From positions 496,001-560,000 of the forward strand of contig NZ_CP058349.1 of the NCBI RefSeq assembly GCF_013395055.1: a stretch of 64,000 bases of DNA. The letters run 5' to 3'. This DNA comes from Pseudomonas sp. ABC1. Its GTDB lineage: Bacteria > Pseudomonadota > Gammaproteobacteria > Pseudomonadales > Pseudomonadaceae. Under the pieces are notes generated by a model. The model saw only the letters and a list, made by a program, of their open reading frames with translations. It was not told where the DNA came from and did not search any database. Each line of letters opens with the position of its first letter. The stretch's first letter is position 1. Positions 27,140 through 35,905 of this stretch are shown here, one piece after another. A program made the translations under genes and the position numbers.

Positions 27140-27919
27140 ATGGCAACCAGTGAACCTCTGCAACTCAATCTCGGCTCCTTGCGCAGCGCAATGTCGCTGA
27201 CGCTTCACACGCATCACGCATCACGCATCTGGCATGGCCGGGCCGCAGCCGAAGGGCGGCCTGGCATCGTCGGGCTCAATGGCTACATCTCTCAGATGAA
27301 CAAAATGAAGCGTGGTTCGGAGCAAGACGACCCCTATAGCGACTGGTGGATGCTCAGGATCGAGGACAAACTCGACCAGACCAAGGCCACTTTGCATGCT
27401 TTGCGTGAACAGGTTGAGCAGGCATTGGCCGGTGTCCCCGCCGCCTTGAGCCTGGGTGAGAACCTCAACGTCCAACCAGTCAAGCTGCCACTTTTCGTCA
27501 ATGCCCAGCTCGGCTTCGCCGCCGTGTATCTGCTGGCCGACTACGACGATATTGCCCGCAAGCTCATCCTGGCTCACCACACTGCGCTGATCGACCGCAA
27601 CACTCTGGAGCGTTGGCTCAACGAAGGCGCGCATGCACTGCGCAGCCTGTTTTCACTGGCGCAGCAGTTCCGGTACTCAGGCTGCACCCGCGATGATTTT
27701 GCGGCGAACAATGCCGCAGCGCGGACGGCGCTGGAGAAATACGGCGAACTGCCGCAGGACGTTCTCGAAGGCTCACTGCGTTCAAAATTTGCCCCGCCGA
27801 TCCCGCGTCGGGGACAGCCGCAGCGTGCTGAGAGTGCTGGAACAGCAACTGTCCAAGATGAAGAGGCCACCTCCGGCGATCCAATCGAAGCCAGTACCGT
27901 CGAGGATGAACCGGCATGA
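27140..27919 (+). CDS. PFL_4669-family ICE protein
   Basis: A 259-residue soluble protein of the TIGR03761 group found in PFGI-1-class elements. Characteristic segments are HASRIWHGRAAAEGRPGIVG, DDPYSDWWMLRIEDKL and PLFVNAQLGFAAVYLLADYD. The biochemical role is unknown. It is the first gene of a unit that continues with DUF3158 and ssb; its stop overlaps the next start by four bases. Confidence 0.85.
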   Translation: MATSEPLQLNLGSLRSAMSLTLHTHHASRIWHGRAAAEGRPGIVGLNGYISQMNKMKRGSEQDDPYSDWWMLRIEDKLDQTKATLHALREQVEQALAGVPAALSLGENLNVQPVKLPLFVNAQLGFAAVYLLADYDDIARKLILAHHTALIDRNTLERWLNEGAHALRSLFSLAQQFRYSGCTRDDFAANNAAARTALEKYGELPQDVLEGSLRSKFAPPIPRRGQPQRAESAGTATVQDEEATSGDPIEASTVEDEPA

Positions 27920-28455
27920 TGGTTCCGAGCCGTATTCCACGCTACTTCCGCGCGCTGGAACAGGTTGCCTTCATGAAGCTGGAACACGCAGGCTCTCAAA
28001 AAGGCCTTTTAAAGCCTTTTAAGGGTAAGGGGGACTTGGAGGACTGGGCCAGTAAGTGCTTTGGCATGCGCGACGAACTGATTGCCTTGGCGCAACGGCA
28101 GGTGCTGCAACAGGCAGTCGGGCATCCATTCCACCTGCTACCCATTGAGCTGGCCCAGCAAACTACTGGCGCAGGCACGACTTTTTTACGATGGCGCAAG
28201 CGCGACAGGTCCGCCATGGGCGTGTCCTTGTGGCAGGGATTGATGGCGAGTACCGGCACACCGGTAAATCTGCTGGCCGACCTGCACGAGATTGAGTTGC
28301 AACGCATTACGCTGAATATGCAAATCAGTCTCCTGCACACGATGGGCAGGCAGGCCAAAGAGTGCGCCAGCAAGGCCGCAGAGGCAGAAGATGTCTTCCT
28401 GCGCCGGTTGAGTGCCAGCAGCCAGCCTAGGGCTGAGCGTAGGGGGACGGTATGA
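27916..28455 (+). CDS. DUF3158-family ICE protein (InrR position)
   Basis: A 179-residue protein matching DUF3158 (KGKGDLEDWASKCFGMRDEL, HPFHLLPIELAQQTTGAGTT, FLRWRKRD). In ICEclc the gene directly upstream of ssb is inrR, which raises integrase expression; this gene holds that position, but I cannot confirm orthology. It starts in an ATGA overlap with PFL_4669. A run of AAAAAGGCCTTTTAAAGCC near 27999 is coding here. Confidence 0.75.
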   Translation: MMVPSRIPRYFRALEQVAFMKLEHAGSQKGLLKPFKGKGDLEDWASKCFGMRDELIALAQRQVLQQAVGHPFHLLPIELAQQTTGAGTTFLRWRKRDRSAMGVSLWQGLMASTGTPVNLLADLHEIELQRITLNMQISLLHTMGRQAKECASKAAEAEDVFLRRLSASSQPRAERRGTV

Positions 28456-28593
28456 GACCGCCACAGGTGCCGTCGCCTTGCGACTTCAGCGGCATTTCAT
28501 TGGCTGCGAACTCGTTCGGTCATTCATCGACCAGCAGTGTCTGCACTGACGCAGGTTCGCGCAGATTTCAACTACCTTGATGGAGATTGCAAT

Positions 28594-29034
28594 ATGAGCA
28601 CGCATTTTTCTGGCGAAGGCAATATCGGCTCGCCTCCCGAATTTCGGGAATTCCCCAACAGCAACGACGAGCCACGGCGCTTGCTTCGGCTGAACGTGTA
28701 TTTCGACAACCCTGTTCCGACCAAAGTCGGTGACTTCGAGGATCGTGGCGGCTTCTGGGCACCAGTAGAAGTCTGGCACCGCGACGCCGCGCATTGGAAG
28801 AACCTCTATCAGAAAGGCATGCGCGTGCTGGTTGTCGGCCGCATGGAGCGCGAACCCTGGACGGACAATGAGGATCAGCCACGCGAGACCTGGCAGATCA
28901 ACGCGCGCAGCGTTGGCATTCTGCCTTTCCGCATCGAATCCGTGACCCTCAGTCAGAAGTCGCAGGACGCGGAGCTGAAATCACAAAACGTCCAGGAATC
29001 AGCAGTCCCCAAAGAGACCAAGCGCAGGAAATGA
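28594..29034 (+). CDS. ssb: Single-stranded DNA-binding protein of the ICE
   Basis: A 146-residue OB-fold protein of the ICE type: RLLRLNVYFDNPVPTK, PVEVWHRDAAHWKNLYQKGM, VLVVGRMEREPW. It lacks the acidic C-terminal tip of chromosomal SSB and ends in a basic KETKRRK tail. It coats single strands made during transfer and replication. TGGAG lies upstream of the ATG at 28594. Confidence 0.88.
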   Translation: MSTHFSGEGNIGSPPEFREFPNSNDEPRRLLRLNVYFDNPVPTKVGDFEDRGGFWAPVEVWHRDAAHWKNLYQKGMRVLVVGRMEREPWTDNEDQPRETWQINARSVGILPFRIESVTLSQKSQDAELKSQNVQESAVPKETKRRK

Positions 29035-29088
29035 ACCAGCATGGAGGGCGGTTGCTGAGAAACTCTGCCGCTCGCCCTCCCCACTCAA

Positions 29089-29105
29089 CTATCCCCAGGG
29101 GATAG
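29089..29105. repeat. Palindrome P3, CTATCCCCAGGGGATAG
   Basis: Same palindrome as P1 and P2 apart from the central base, whose exchange (T to A) is equivalent to strand inversion. It lies between ssb and the next cargo gene. Confidence 0.85.
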
Positions 29106-29218
29106 ATCCACTAACATCCAGTGAACGTTGTTGGGTTGCTTACCAAACGAAACATCCTTCGCGCAAACGACCGTTCTTGTCGGATACTGGAGGAAATTTT
29201 TTGATTTGGAGCATTCAA

Positions 29219-29998
29219 ATGATCAGTCAACGAACCAGGTACTCCCTCGCCCAGTTTCTTGCTCAACAGGACGTTTCCGTCTCAATCACGCTACTGGCCA
29301 AGTACAACGTCCAGCATCTGTCTCTTTCATATGCCAACTTGCAGATGAGCCTGAATAACACGATCCGCGATCAGAGCGACAGAACTTTGCTGCTCGTGCT
29401 GCAAGAGATCGTGGCGACAACTGGCAACCTACGAAAGAATATTTCGCCCAAGCTCATATTTGATGAGCGTCTACACGACTTGACTCAATGTCTATTGCTT
29501 GATGGTTATATTGTTCAAGATAAGCGCTTGCTGCAGGCTGACCCCTCGATTGCAGACGCTGCACCGATGGAGGATGACCTCGTCACTGCACTACGCCAAT
29601 CAGCTCCACCTCAACACGAAGCCATCATCAACAAGATCAATGATTCAGCAGAGGCCTTTCGTTCCAGTCCACCGGATTACAACGCGGCCTTGACGAACGC
29701 GCGGGTCGCTCTCGAAACTTTGGCCGTGGATGTCGCTGCAGACGTCGCGCGACAACATCCAGGGAATGGAACGTACGAACCAACAAGTTGGGGCTCCGTC
29801 ATTGCATTTCTGAGCAAGTCGGGCGAGATCACCATCGAGGAAGAGAAAGGCTTGGCTGGAGTGTTTCGGTTTCTTAGCCCAGGTGCGCATCGCCCGATTG
29901 GTATTCCCCAAGAGCAAATGGCGAGGCTGGGTCGCTCCTTTGCTTTGAACATGTGCTGGTTCCTGCTGCAAAATCGGCTCTCCCAAAGAGAAAACTAA
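29219..29998 (+). CDS. Possible Abi/HEPN-like accessory protein
   Basis: A 259-residue, mostly helical protein lying between ssb and topB and unlike the ICE core in composition. Its C-terminal third (YNAALTNARVALETLAVDVA, then RFLSPGAHRPIG) resembles abortive-infection C-terminal or HEPN-type helical domains. The ATG at 29219 follows TGGAG at a spacing of seven; a longer TTG-initiated form is possible. A defence role is inference. Confidence 0.6.
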   Translation: MISQRTRYSLAQFLAQQDVSVSITLLAKYNVQHLSLSYANLQMSLNNTIRDQSDRTLLLVLQEIVATTGNLRKNISPKLIFDERLHDLTQCLLLDGYIVQDKRLLQADPSIADAAPMEDDLVTALRQSAPPQHEAIINKINDSAEAFRSSPPDYNAALTNARVALETLAVDVAADVARQHPGNGTYEPTSWGSVIAFLSKSGEITIEEEKGLAGVFRFLSPGAHRPIGIPQEQMARLGRSFALNMCWFLLQNRLSQREN

Positions 29999-30142
29999 CT
30001 CTCTCCGTGGAGATCGCAGCCGCAGAGAGAACAGTGATCAAAAGCCTATCAACCGGGGGACATTCACGTTCCTATTGTTCGCTACCTACTTTAGACCTTA
30101 CCGCCATGCTGTCCGGCATGATCATTATTCGGATACAGCAGT

Positions 30143-32179
30143 ATGCGACTCTTTCTTTGCGAGAAGCCCTCCCAAGGCAAGGATATAGGGCGGATTCTCG
30201 GCGCAACGCAGCGCGGTGAAGGCTGTCTCAGCGGCTCCGGCGTCACAGTCACCTGGTGCATCGGCCATCTCGTAGAAGCGGCAGCCCCAGAGGTCTATGA
30301 CGCGGCGCTCAAGCGCTGGTCGCTGGAGCAGTTGCCCATCATTCCTCAACAATGGCGCGTCGAGGTCAAACCGAAGACTGCCACGCAATTCAAGGTCGTC
30401 AAGGCGCTTCTGGCGAAGGCGACCCATCTTGTTATCGCTACCGATGCCGACCGCGAAGGCGAGTTGATCGCCCGAGAGATAATCGAACTCTGCGGCTACC
30501 GCGGCCCCATCGAACGCCTGTGGTTATCAGCGCTTAACGATGCGTCGATCCGCGCCGCACTTGGTAAGCTGAGGCCTTCGGCCGACACGCTGCCGATGTA
30601 CTACTCGGCGTTGGCACGTTCTCGCGCCGACTGGCTCGTGGGCATGAACCTGAGCCGCTTGTTCACCGTGCTGGGCCGGCAGGCAGGCTACGACGGCGTG
30701 CTGTCCGTCGGACGCGTACAGACCCCGACGCTGAAGCTTGTGGTGGATCGTGATCGGGAAATCGCGGCTTTCAAGTCGGTGCCGTTTTGGACCATCGACG
30801 CGTCCCTGTCCGCAGGCGGCCAGGCTTTCAGCGCACAGTGGGTTCCGCCCGATGGCTGCACCGACGACGCGGGCCGCTGCCTGCAGCAGCTAGTTGCACA
30901 GCAGGCCACGCAGCAAATCCGCGCTGCGGGCAGTGCTCAAGTGGTGTCGGTCGAGACCGAGCGCGTGCGCGAAGGCCCGCCGCTACTGTTCGATCTGGGC
31001 ACTTTACAGGAAGTTTGTTCCAAGAAACTCGGCCTGGACGTGCAGGAAACACTGGAGATAGCACAGGCCTTGTACGAAACCCACAAGGCCGCGACGTATC
31101 CTCGCTCTGATTCCGGGTATCTGCCCGAAAGCATGTTCGCGGAAGTGCCGACTGTCCTGGACAGCTTGCTCAAGACTGATCCCTCGCTGCGCTCGATCAT
31201 GAGCCACCTCGACCGCTCCCAGCGCTCGCGCGCCTGGAATGACGGCAAAGTGACGGCCCACCACGGCATCATCCCGACGCTCGAACCCGCAAACCTCTCT
31301 GCCATGAGCGAGAAGGAACTTGCGGTGTACCGGCTGATCCGCGCGCACTACCTGGCGCAATTCCTCCCTCACCACGAGTTCGACCGCACTGAGGCCGAGC
31401 TTTCCTGCGGCCAGCAGAAGCTGGTGGCCACCGGAAAGCAGGTGGTCGTCATGGGCTGGCGCCTGGTGCTGGCCGAGCCGCAAGCGGACGAGGACAGCGA
31501 AGCCGCCGCGCGCAGCCAGGTGCTGCCCGCGCTGCGCGAGGGGCTGTCATGCCAAGTGGCCGAGGTCGAGATCAAGACGTTGAAGACCATGCCGCCCAAG
31601 CCCTACACACAGGGCGAACTGGTCAAGTCGATGAAAGGCGTGGCGCGCTTCGTAACGGACCCGCGCCTGAAACAGAAGCTGAAGGACACGACAGGCATCG
31701 GCACCGAAGCCACTCGCGCCAACATCATCACCGGCCTGCTGACGCGTGGCTATCTCCTGAAGAAAGGACGCTCCATTCGCGCATCGGATGCGGCGTTCAC
31801 GCTGATCGACGCCGTGCCCGCGGCGATTGCCGACCCCGGAACCACCGCCGTGTGGGAGCAGGCGCTCGACATGATCGAGGCTGGACAGCTCACCCTGGAC
31901 GTATTCATTGGCAAACAGGCCGCCTGGATTTCGCAGTTGATCGCACAGTACGGCAGCATGTCTCTGTCCATCAAGGTTCCCCAGGGACCCGCCCGCAGTG
32001 TGGCGCACCCACGCGCCAACGCACCGGCAAGAGCGGCCCGTTTTGGTCATGCTCCAAGTATCCAGACTGCAAAGGCACATTGCCTGTCGAATCCAGCAAG
32101 TCCAAGCGTGGCACTTCGCCCACCCCACGTCGTAGCAGTAGCAGCCGCAAAGGCTCCTGACCGACCCCGTTCCCCGTGA
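30143..32179 (+). CDS. topB: DNA topoisomerase III TopB, C-terminal zinc finger frameshifted
   Basis: Type IA topoisomerase that decatenates DNA, common on these elements. It starts MRLFLCEKPSQG, has the TOPRIM DADREGEL near residue 101 and the catalytic tyrosine in TYPRSDSGYL near residue 318. After residue about 615 the frame turns into arginine/alanine-rich nonsense, while another plus frame (to 32160) encodes the expected zinc ribbon QCGAPT..GPFWSCSKYPDC. The shift lies near 31991-31995 and looks like a four-base loss that also removed the first CPxC cysteine. Confidence 0.9.
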   Translation: MRLFLCEKPSQGKDIGRILGATQRGEGCLSGSGVTVTWCIGHLVEAAAPEVYDAALKRWSLEQLPIIPQQWRVEVKPKTATQFKVVKALLAKATHLVIATDADREGELIAREIIELCGYRGPIERLWLSALNDASIRAALGKLRPSADTLPMYYSALARSRADWLVGMNLSRLFTVLGRQAGYDGVLSVGRVQTPTLKLVVDRDREIAAFKSVPFWTIDASLSAGGQAFSAQWVPPDGCTDDAGRCLQQLVAQQATQQIRAAGSAQVVSVETERVREGPPLLFDLGTLQEVCSKKLGLDVQETLEIAQALYETHKAATYPRSDSGYLPESMFAEVPTVLDSLLKTDPSLRSIMSHLDRSQRSRAWNDGKVTAHHGIIPTLEPANLSAMSEKELAVYRLIRAHYLAQFLPHHEFDRTEAELSCGQQKLVATGKQVVVMGWRLVLAEPQADEDSEAAARSQVLPALREGLSCQVAEVEIKTLKTMPPKPYTQGELVKSMKGVARFVTDPRLKQKLKDTTGIGTEATRANIITGLLTRGYLLKKGRSIRASDAAFTLIDAVPAAIADPGTTAVWEQALDMIEAGQLTLDVFIGKQAAWISQLIAQYGSMSLSIKVPQGPARSVAHPRANAPARAARFGHAPSIQTAKAHCLSNPASPSVALRPPHVVAVAAAKAPDRPRSP

Positions 32180-32359
32180 GCCGCGTCCGCCTTGGCGGCA
32201 CGGCCTTTGTCCCGCACACCCTGCGGGACGCCCAGCGCGCAACGCCTTCTTGATTCGTGTGCGCGTCCCGCCAGCCGTCTTCCGCTGTGGGACTTGAAGG
32301 TAGTTTCTACACGAACCGCCGCCGGCGCGTTCTGCTGATCTGCATTTTTCCGCTTCTAC

Positions 32360-32409
32360 GAAGGGTCCCCGGATGGCTTGCCGGATCGCGAGCCATCCGG
32401 AGACCCTTC
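32360..32409. repeat. Long hairpin, 19-base arms
   Basis: The left arm 32360-32378 (starting GAAGGGTC) pairs with the right arm 32391-32409 (ending GACCCTTC) with one mismatch. The loop is 12 bases. There is no T tract, so it is not an ordinary terminator. Confidence 0.75.
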
Positions 32410-32675
32410 TCGGTCAGCGGTATTCGATGCCGTGCCCAACGGCGAAAAACTGGGCTCCTTTTGTGCGCGGATGTGCGCCAGACGTACCGACCCCAGCCAC
32501 GATATGGGTCGGGTGTGATTGCTTGATGCGCAGCCGGTTCTAGCGACGACCTGGTCTGCCAATCAGCCCACGGGTGGTTTTTCTTTCCTTCCGAGCCGAG
32601 GGCCACTGGGCCTTCGGCATCTTTCTCCTGCCCAGCAACGTACCGGCCATAGGCCACACGAACAGGAGACCCAAC

Positions 32676-32777
32676 ATGAACCCCCAACCCCGCCATTCTC
32701 TTGGCATGCCACGCAATCCGACGCAGCTCTACGGGAGCGTAGCAGTGGCATTGAAGCCGCGACCTAGCCCTCTCTAG
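32676..32777 (+). CDS. Possible 33-residue leader peptide
   Basis: ATG preceded by AGGAG at a spacing of seven. The product is basic and proline-rich (MNPQPRHSLGMPRNPTQLYG). It has no known family. It could be a real small protein or a translated leader of the structured region around it. Confidence 0.3.
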   Translation: MNPQPRHSLGMPRNPTQLYGSVAVALKPRPSPL

Positions 32778-33063
32778 GCGGGCTGTGGCGTAACAGCTCA
32801 GGGTCGACCAGGCGACCCACAACGGGTAAGATGCCAGGTTTTGCGTTCGGAGCCTTCGATAGGCGCAAGGGAGTATTGGTTGCCAGCTTGGCACATCAAG
32901 ACCAGCAGCCGAGGCCGCCGAAACTGGTGCGAACCGCGAGACGCACCGCCCACGGCCCAAATGTGTGGGCGCTGGGCCTGCGAACACGCACTAGTGCTGC
33001 TGCCGCCAAGACCACCGCGCACTGCGAGCGCACCGCTCAGTAAAGGGCGACGATTAGGATTAA

Positions 33064-34137
33064 ATGATGGACGATATAGTCAAGTCCGGAAAACGGGAAC
33101 GAACTAGCACCGTGGGGCGCGGCAAAGCCGTAACTAGAGAAGCGCCCCTTGATGATTACCATTGGCAAAACGATCTAGTCACTGTTTCCTTCGGAGATAG
33201 CCTACTGCATTATCAGAACTGGGAAACCCCCACGTGTATCATCAGTGATGGTGCATACGGGGTCTTGGGCTTCGAAGGCGATACGTCAGACCACACTGGA
33301 ATTCCGGAATGGTATGAGCCGCATATCGCAGCTTGGTCGCGCCAAGCAACCGCCCAAACGACTCTCTGGTTCTGGAATAGCGAAATTGGCTGGGCTGCTG
33401 CCCACCCGATTCTTGAAAAATATGGCTGGCGCTATGTCAATGCGAATATCTGGAATAAGGGCAAGGGGCATATTGCTGGCAACGTCAATACCAGCAAGAT
33501 TCGGCGTTTTCCCGTAACGACGGAAGTGTGCGTCCAATATGTGATGGAAGCCCGCGTCGGTGGCACGCCCCTAAAGGAATGGCTTATCAGCGAGTGGAGT
33601 CGTTCGGGGTTGCCGAGAAAAGCCGCGAACACAGCTTGTGGAGTGGCGGATGCTGCAGCCCGGAAGTATCTGGACAAGGGGCACCTTTGGTACTTCCCGC
33701 CGCCGGACATGTTTGAGAAATTGCAGTCATACGCCAACGAGCACGGAGACCCTGCGGGCAGACCGTACTTCTCCCTTAATGGGGAGAACCCAGGGACGGC
33801 GCAGGAGTGGGAGAAAATGCGCGCAAAATTTAAGTGCCCCTACGGTGTCACGAATGTGTGGGAGCGTCCTGCGCTTCGCGGCAGCGAACGCTTTTCAGTG
33901 CCTGGTGGGAAGGCTGTTCACCTTAATCAGAAACCGCTAGACCTTCTTACCCAGATCATCGAGGCGACCACAGATGCGAGTGATGTCGTATGGGAGCCGT
34001 TCGGCGGTTTGTTCTCTGCTTCCGTGGCATCCCATCGCCTGGGCAGGCGGGCCTATTCGGCTGAAATAGACCCTACCTATTTTCACTATGGACTGGAGCG
34101 CCTCAGAGCAGAAGGTCTTCAGCGCTCTCTTCTCTGA
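33064..34137 (+). CDS. Type II DNA methyltransferase (beta-type motif order)
   Basis: A 357-residue N4-cytosine or N6-adenine methyltransferase. The catalytic motif IV appears first as SDGAYG near residue 60, and the SAM-binding motif I as WEPFGGLFSAS near residue 313, the beta-class order. It modifies host DNA to protect it from the convergent endonuclease. Base composition is more AT-rich than the core. Its 3' end overlaps the endonuclease gene by 35 bases tail to tail. Confidence 0.85.
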   Translation: MMDDIVKSGKRERTSTVGRGKAVTREAPLDDYHWQNDLVTVSFGDSLLHYQNWETPTCIISDGAYGVLGFEGDTSDHTGIPEWYEPHIAAWSRQATAQTTLWFWNSEIGWAAAHPILEKYGWRYVNANIWNKGKGHIAGNVNTSKIRRFPVTTEVCVQYVMEARVGGTPLKEWLISEWSRSGLPRKAANTACGVADAAARKYLDKGHLWYFPPPDMFEKLQSYANEHGDPAGRPYFSLNGENPGTAQEWEKMRAKFKCPYGVTNVWERPALRGSERFSVPGGKAVHLNQKPLDLLTQIIEATTDASDVVWEPFGGLFSASVASHRLGRRAYSAEIDPTYFHYGLERLRAEGLQRSLL

Positions 34138-35020
34138 TGCCGAGATGAACCTCCAAGGCTTGACGAATCTGCTGATCAGATCCCCTGCTCAAGAGGCAGT
34201 TCCATTCGTAGATCGTCATACCGTGGATGGGTTGCTGATACACCCTACTCTTGAAGAGTTCAATCTCCGGATGGGCGATGCGATCCATCTTTGCGTAATT
34301 GGTATCTAATCGGTAGGGATACAGCCGGATCAACTGTCGCAGAAGAGCTTGGTACTCTGGCGTTGGCTGGTACTGATGGCCGTTGTCCCCCCAGCTCGCG
34401 ACAAGTCGCTGTGCTTCATCAAACTGCGCCCTGTTTCCCTGAAACTTGTATCCGTTGGTGTTCGTCTGCTGCAAGTTGGCTGTGCGCGAGCTGGTGTCTT
34501 CGGGCTCCAGAACAAGATAGTCCGGCGGATTGTGGTAATGGTTGTCACGCGCCTGGGCGACAGATAGCCCGGATACGACACAGACTCCAACGATCTTGGG
34601 CTTGCCGTAGATAACCATCTCCGGCAGCCAAGCCAGCATGGCAACGTAGGTCTGGTCTTGGGAAAAATGGTTCTGGCTGTCCTTGAAGCGTGCCGTGATC
34701 TCAGTTGCGAGCGGGAACCACGCCTTGATCTCGAACCCTGGAGTCGGCCAAACCGCCCCCTGGAAAATCGTATCCGGAAAGCCAGGGTCTTGCCGGAGCC
34801 AAGACCCGAAACCGGAGAAGTCCGGCTGATCGTTTAAGAACTCAACGGTGTTGAACTCAATCAGGTTGCCTACAAGCGGGGACAACTTGGAGATGATCTT
34901 GGAGAGATTCACCGCCGCCTCTGGGCTGATAGGCTGGCTGACGGTCAACACATCAAAGTCGTGCCCAGCCATGCTTTGCAGATGCCGCATACCAAGTTGA
35001 AGAACGTCCCTAGTTTGCAT
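34103..35020 (-). CDS. Type II restriction endonuclease, PD-(D/E)xK type
   Basis: A 305-residue protein. The probable active site is Asp83 (GFPDTIF), then Glu97 and Lys99 in GFEIKAWFPLATEITARF, a D-ExK arrangement. It cleaves unmodified foreign DNA; the recognition site cannot be deduced. It is convergent with the methyltransferase, forming a complete restriction-modification pair. Both genes fall outside the ICE core. Confidence 0.8.
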   Translation of the reverse strand: MQTRDVLQLGMRHLQSMAGHDFDVLTVSQPISPEAAVNLSKIISKLSPLVGNLIEFNTVEFLNDQPDFSGFGSWLRQDPGFPDTIFQGAVWPTPGFEIKAWFPLATEITARFKDSQNHFSQDQTYVAMLAWLPEMVIYGKPKIVGVCVVSGLSVAQARDNHYHNPPDYLVLEPEDTSSRTANLQQTNTNGYKFQGNRAQFDEAQRLVASWGDNGHQYQPTPEYQALLRQLIRLYPYRLDTNYAKMDRIAHPEIELFKSRVYQQPIHGMTIYEWNCLLSRGSDQQIRQALEVHLGIREESAEDLLL

Positions 35021-35095
35021 TCTCTACCCTCACGTCAAACACATGATCATAACGCCGAAAATGAATGCTGTCAGGGCTTGTTGAGAATTACCGAA

Positions 35096-35437
35096 TGAAC
35101 CGCTCCGAAAATTCCGGAGGCTCTTTGGTGTGAGTCATGCCGCTTGGGCCAACTCGGTAAGTTGTCGATAGTAGATCGCCTCTGCTTCTGCTTCTGCTTG
35201 CGTTATGTTCCCGATGGGCTCCAATAGCCGTCGGTGGTTGAATCAGTCCACCCACTCCAGCGTTGCTAACTCCACTGCTTCCCGATTCTGCCAGGAACAA
35301 CGATGGATCACCTCAGCCTTGTACAGGCCATTGATGGTCTCGGCCAAGGCATACGAGTCGCCCACACTGTCCACCGAGAGCTCGCCCCCAGCTTTTCGCT
35401 GATCAATCAGGGCGGTCTCCGATTCCCTTTTCCGCAT
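35096..35437 (-). pseudogene. IS3-family transposase remnant
   Basis: The minus strand encodes the C-terminal OrfB tail: ALIDQRKAGGELSVDSVGDS, GLYKAEVIHRCSWQNREAVE, LEWVD, an in-frame TGA where tryptophan is expected, then FNHRRLLEPIGNI and a final stop at 35135. The usual DN of GDSYDNALAE is missing. The outer end begins TGAACCGCTCCG at 35096, matching the terminal repeat type of the IS51/IS3 group. The rest of the IS is gone. Confidence 0.8.
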
Positions 35438-35469
35438 GACGTTAGCTCAGCGTTGATCGAAGCTTCCTG

Positions 35470-35600
35470 CATGTTCGCTGATTCGTCAGCACATGCCAGC
35501 AGTCGGGGTTTTCAGGCTGCCGCGGGGTTCTCCCCGTGCGACCCACCAGTCCGCTATCGCATCGAGTCTGCGGACGCGCGCCACTTGTGGCGTTGATGCT
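35470..35600 (+). ncRNA. Repeated RNA-like element, copy A
   Basis: Hairpin GCTGATTCGTCAGC (35477-35490) is followed by ACATGCC, a second hairpin (GCAGTC/GGCTGC), a third (CGGGG/CCCCG with loop TTCT) and GACC..CCAG..ATCGCATC. Order and spacing match copies B and C. It precedes the first gene of the small-gene block. Confidence 0.65.
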
Positions 35601-35671
35601 TTTTTTCAACCGCGTGCGGGAGCTGCCATCCCGCCAGGGACAAGGCCTCGCTTTCTTCAAGGAGCATAACC

Positions 35672-35884
35672 ATGTCCCCCAAAGCATCCTATGGCTATCT
35701 GGCCCTGAACTATGCAGGCAAGTATCTGCTGCTCGAAGTGCTTCACAGCGCTGCAGGCCATTACATCGGCACGCGCGATACCGAAGGTCCCGTTTCTCGG
35801 GAGTCTCGTGAATATTTCCGTAGCCAACGTGCAGCGGAGCGTGCCCTTGAAAGAGGCGGCTGGTCCCAGCTCGCCATTCCTTGA
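35672..35884 (+). CDS. Small ICE protein, unknown function
   Basis: A 70-residue protein (MSPKASYGYLALNYAGKYLL, YIGTRDTEGPVSRESREYF) with strong AAGGAG seven bases before the ATG. It begins a run of about fifteen same-strand genes. The compact, aromatic-rich sequence suggests a small folded domain. No family is recognised. Confidence 0.65.
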   Translation: MSPKASYGYLALNYAGKYLLLEVLHSAAGHYIGTRDTEGPVSRESREYFRSQRAAERALERGGWSQLAIP

Positions 35885-35905
35885 TCCATCGGGAGAAAGT
35901 ACCTC

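Larger units (their letters stand above)
32180..33063. other. Structured non-coding region after topB
   Basis: No standard gene is found in 884 bases. It holds a long imperfect hairpin (32360-32409), a shorter one with CGACCC/GGGTCG arms near 32489-32512, and a small frame with a good ribosome site (32676-32777). The rest is GC-rich with short inverted repeats. It may encode structured RNA or an origin-type site; nothing decides between these. Confidence 0.5.

Noticed and set aside
31985..32160. Programmed frameshift in topB
   Set aside because: No slippery heptamer or stimulatory structure is evident at the site, and a cysteine of the ribbon is lost, which favours mutation or read error.
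32831..33043. 70-codon plus frame before the methyltransferase
   Set aside because: Arginine/alanine-rich composition, no ribosome site, and overlapping alternative frames of equal quality.
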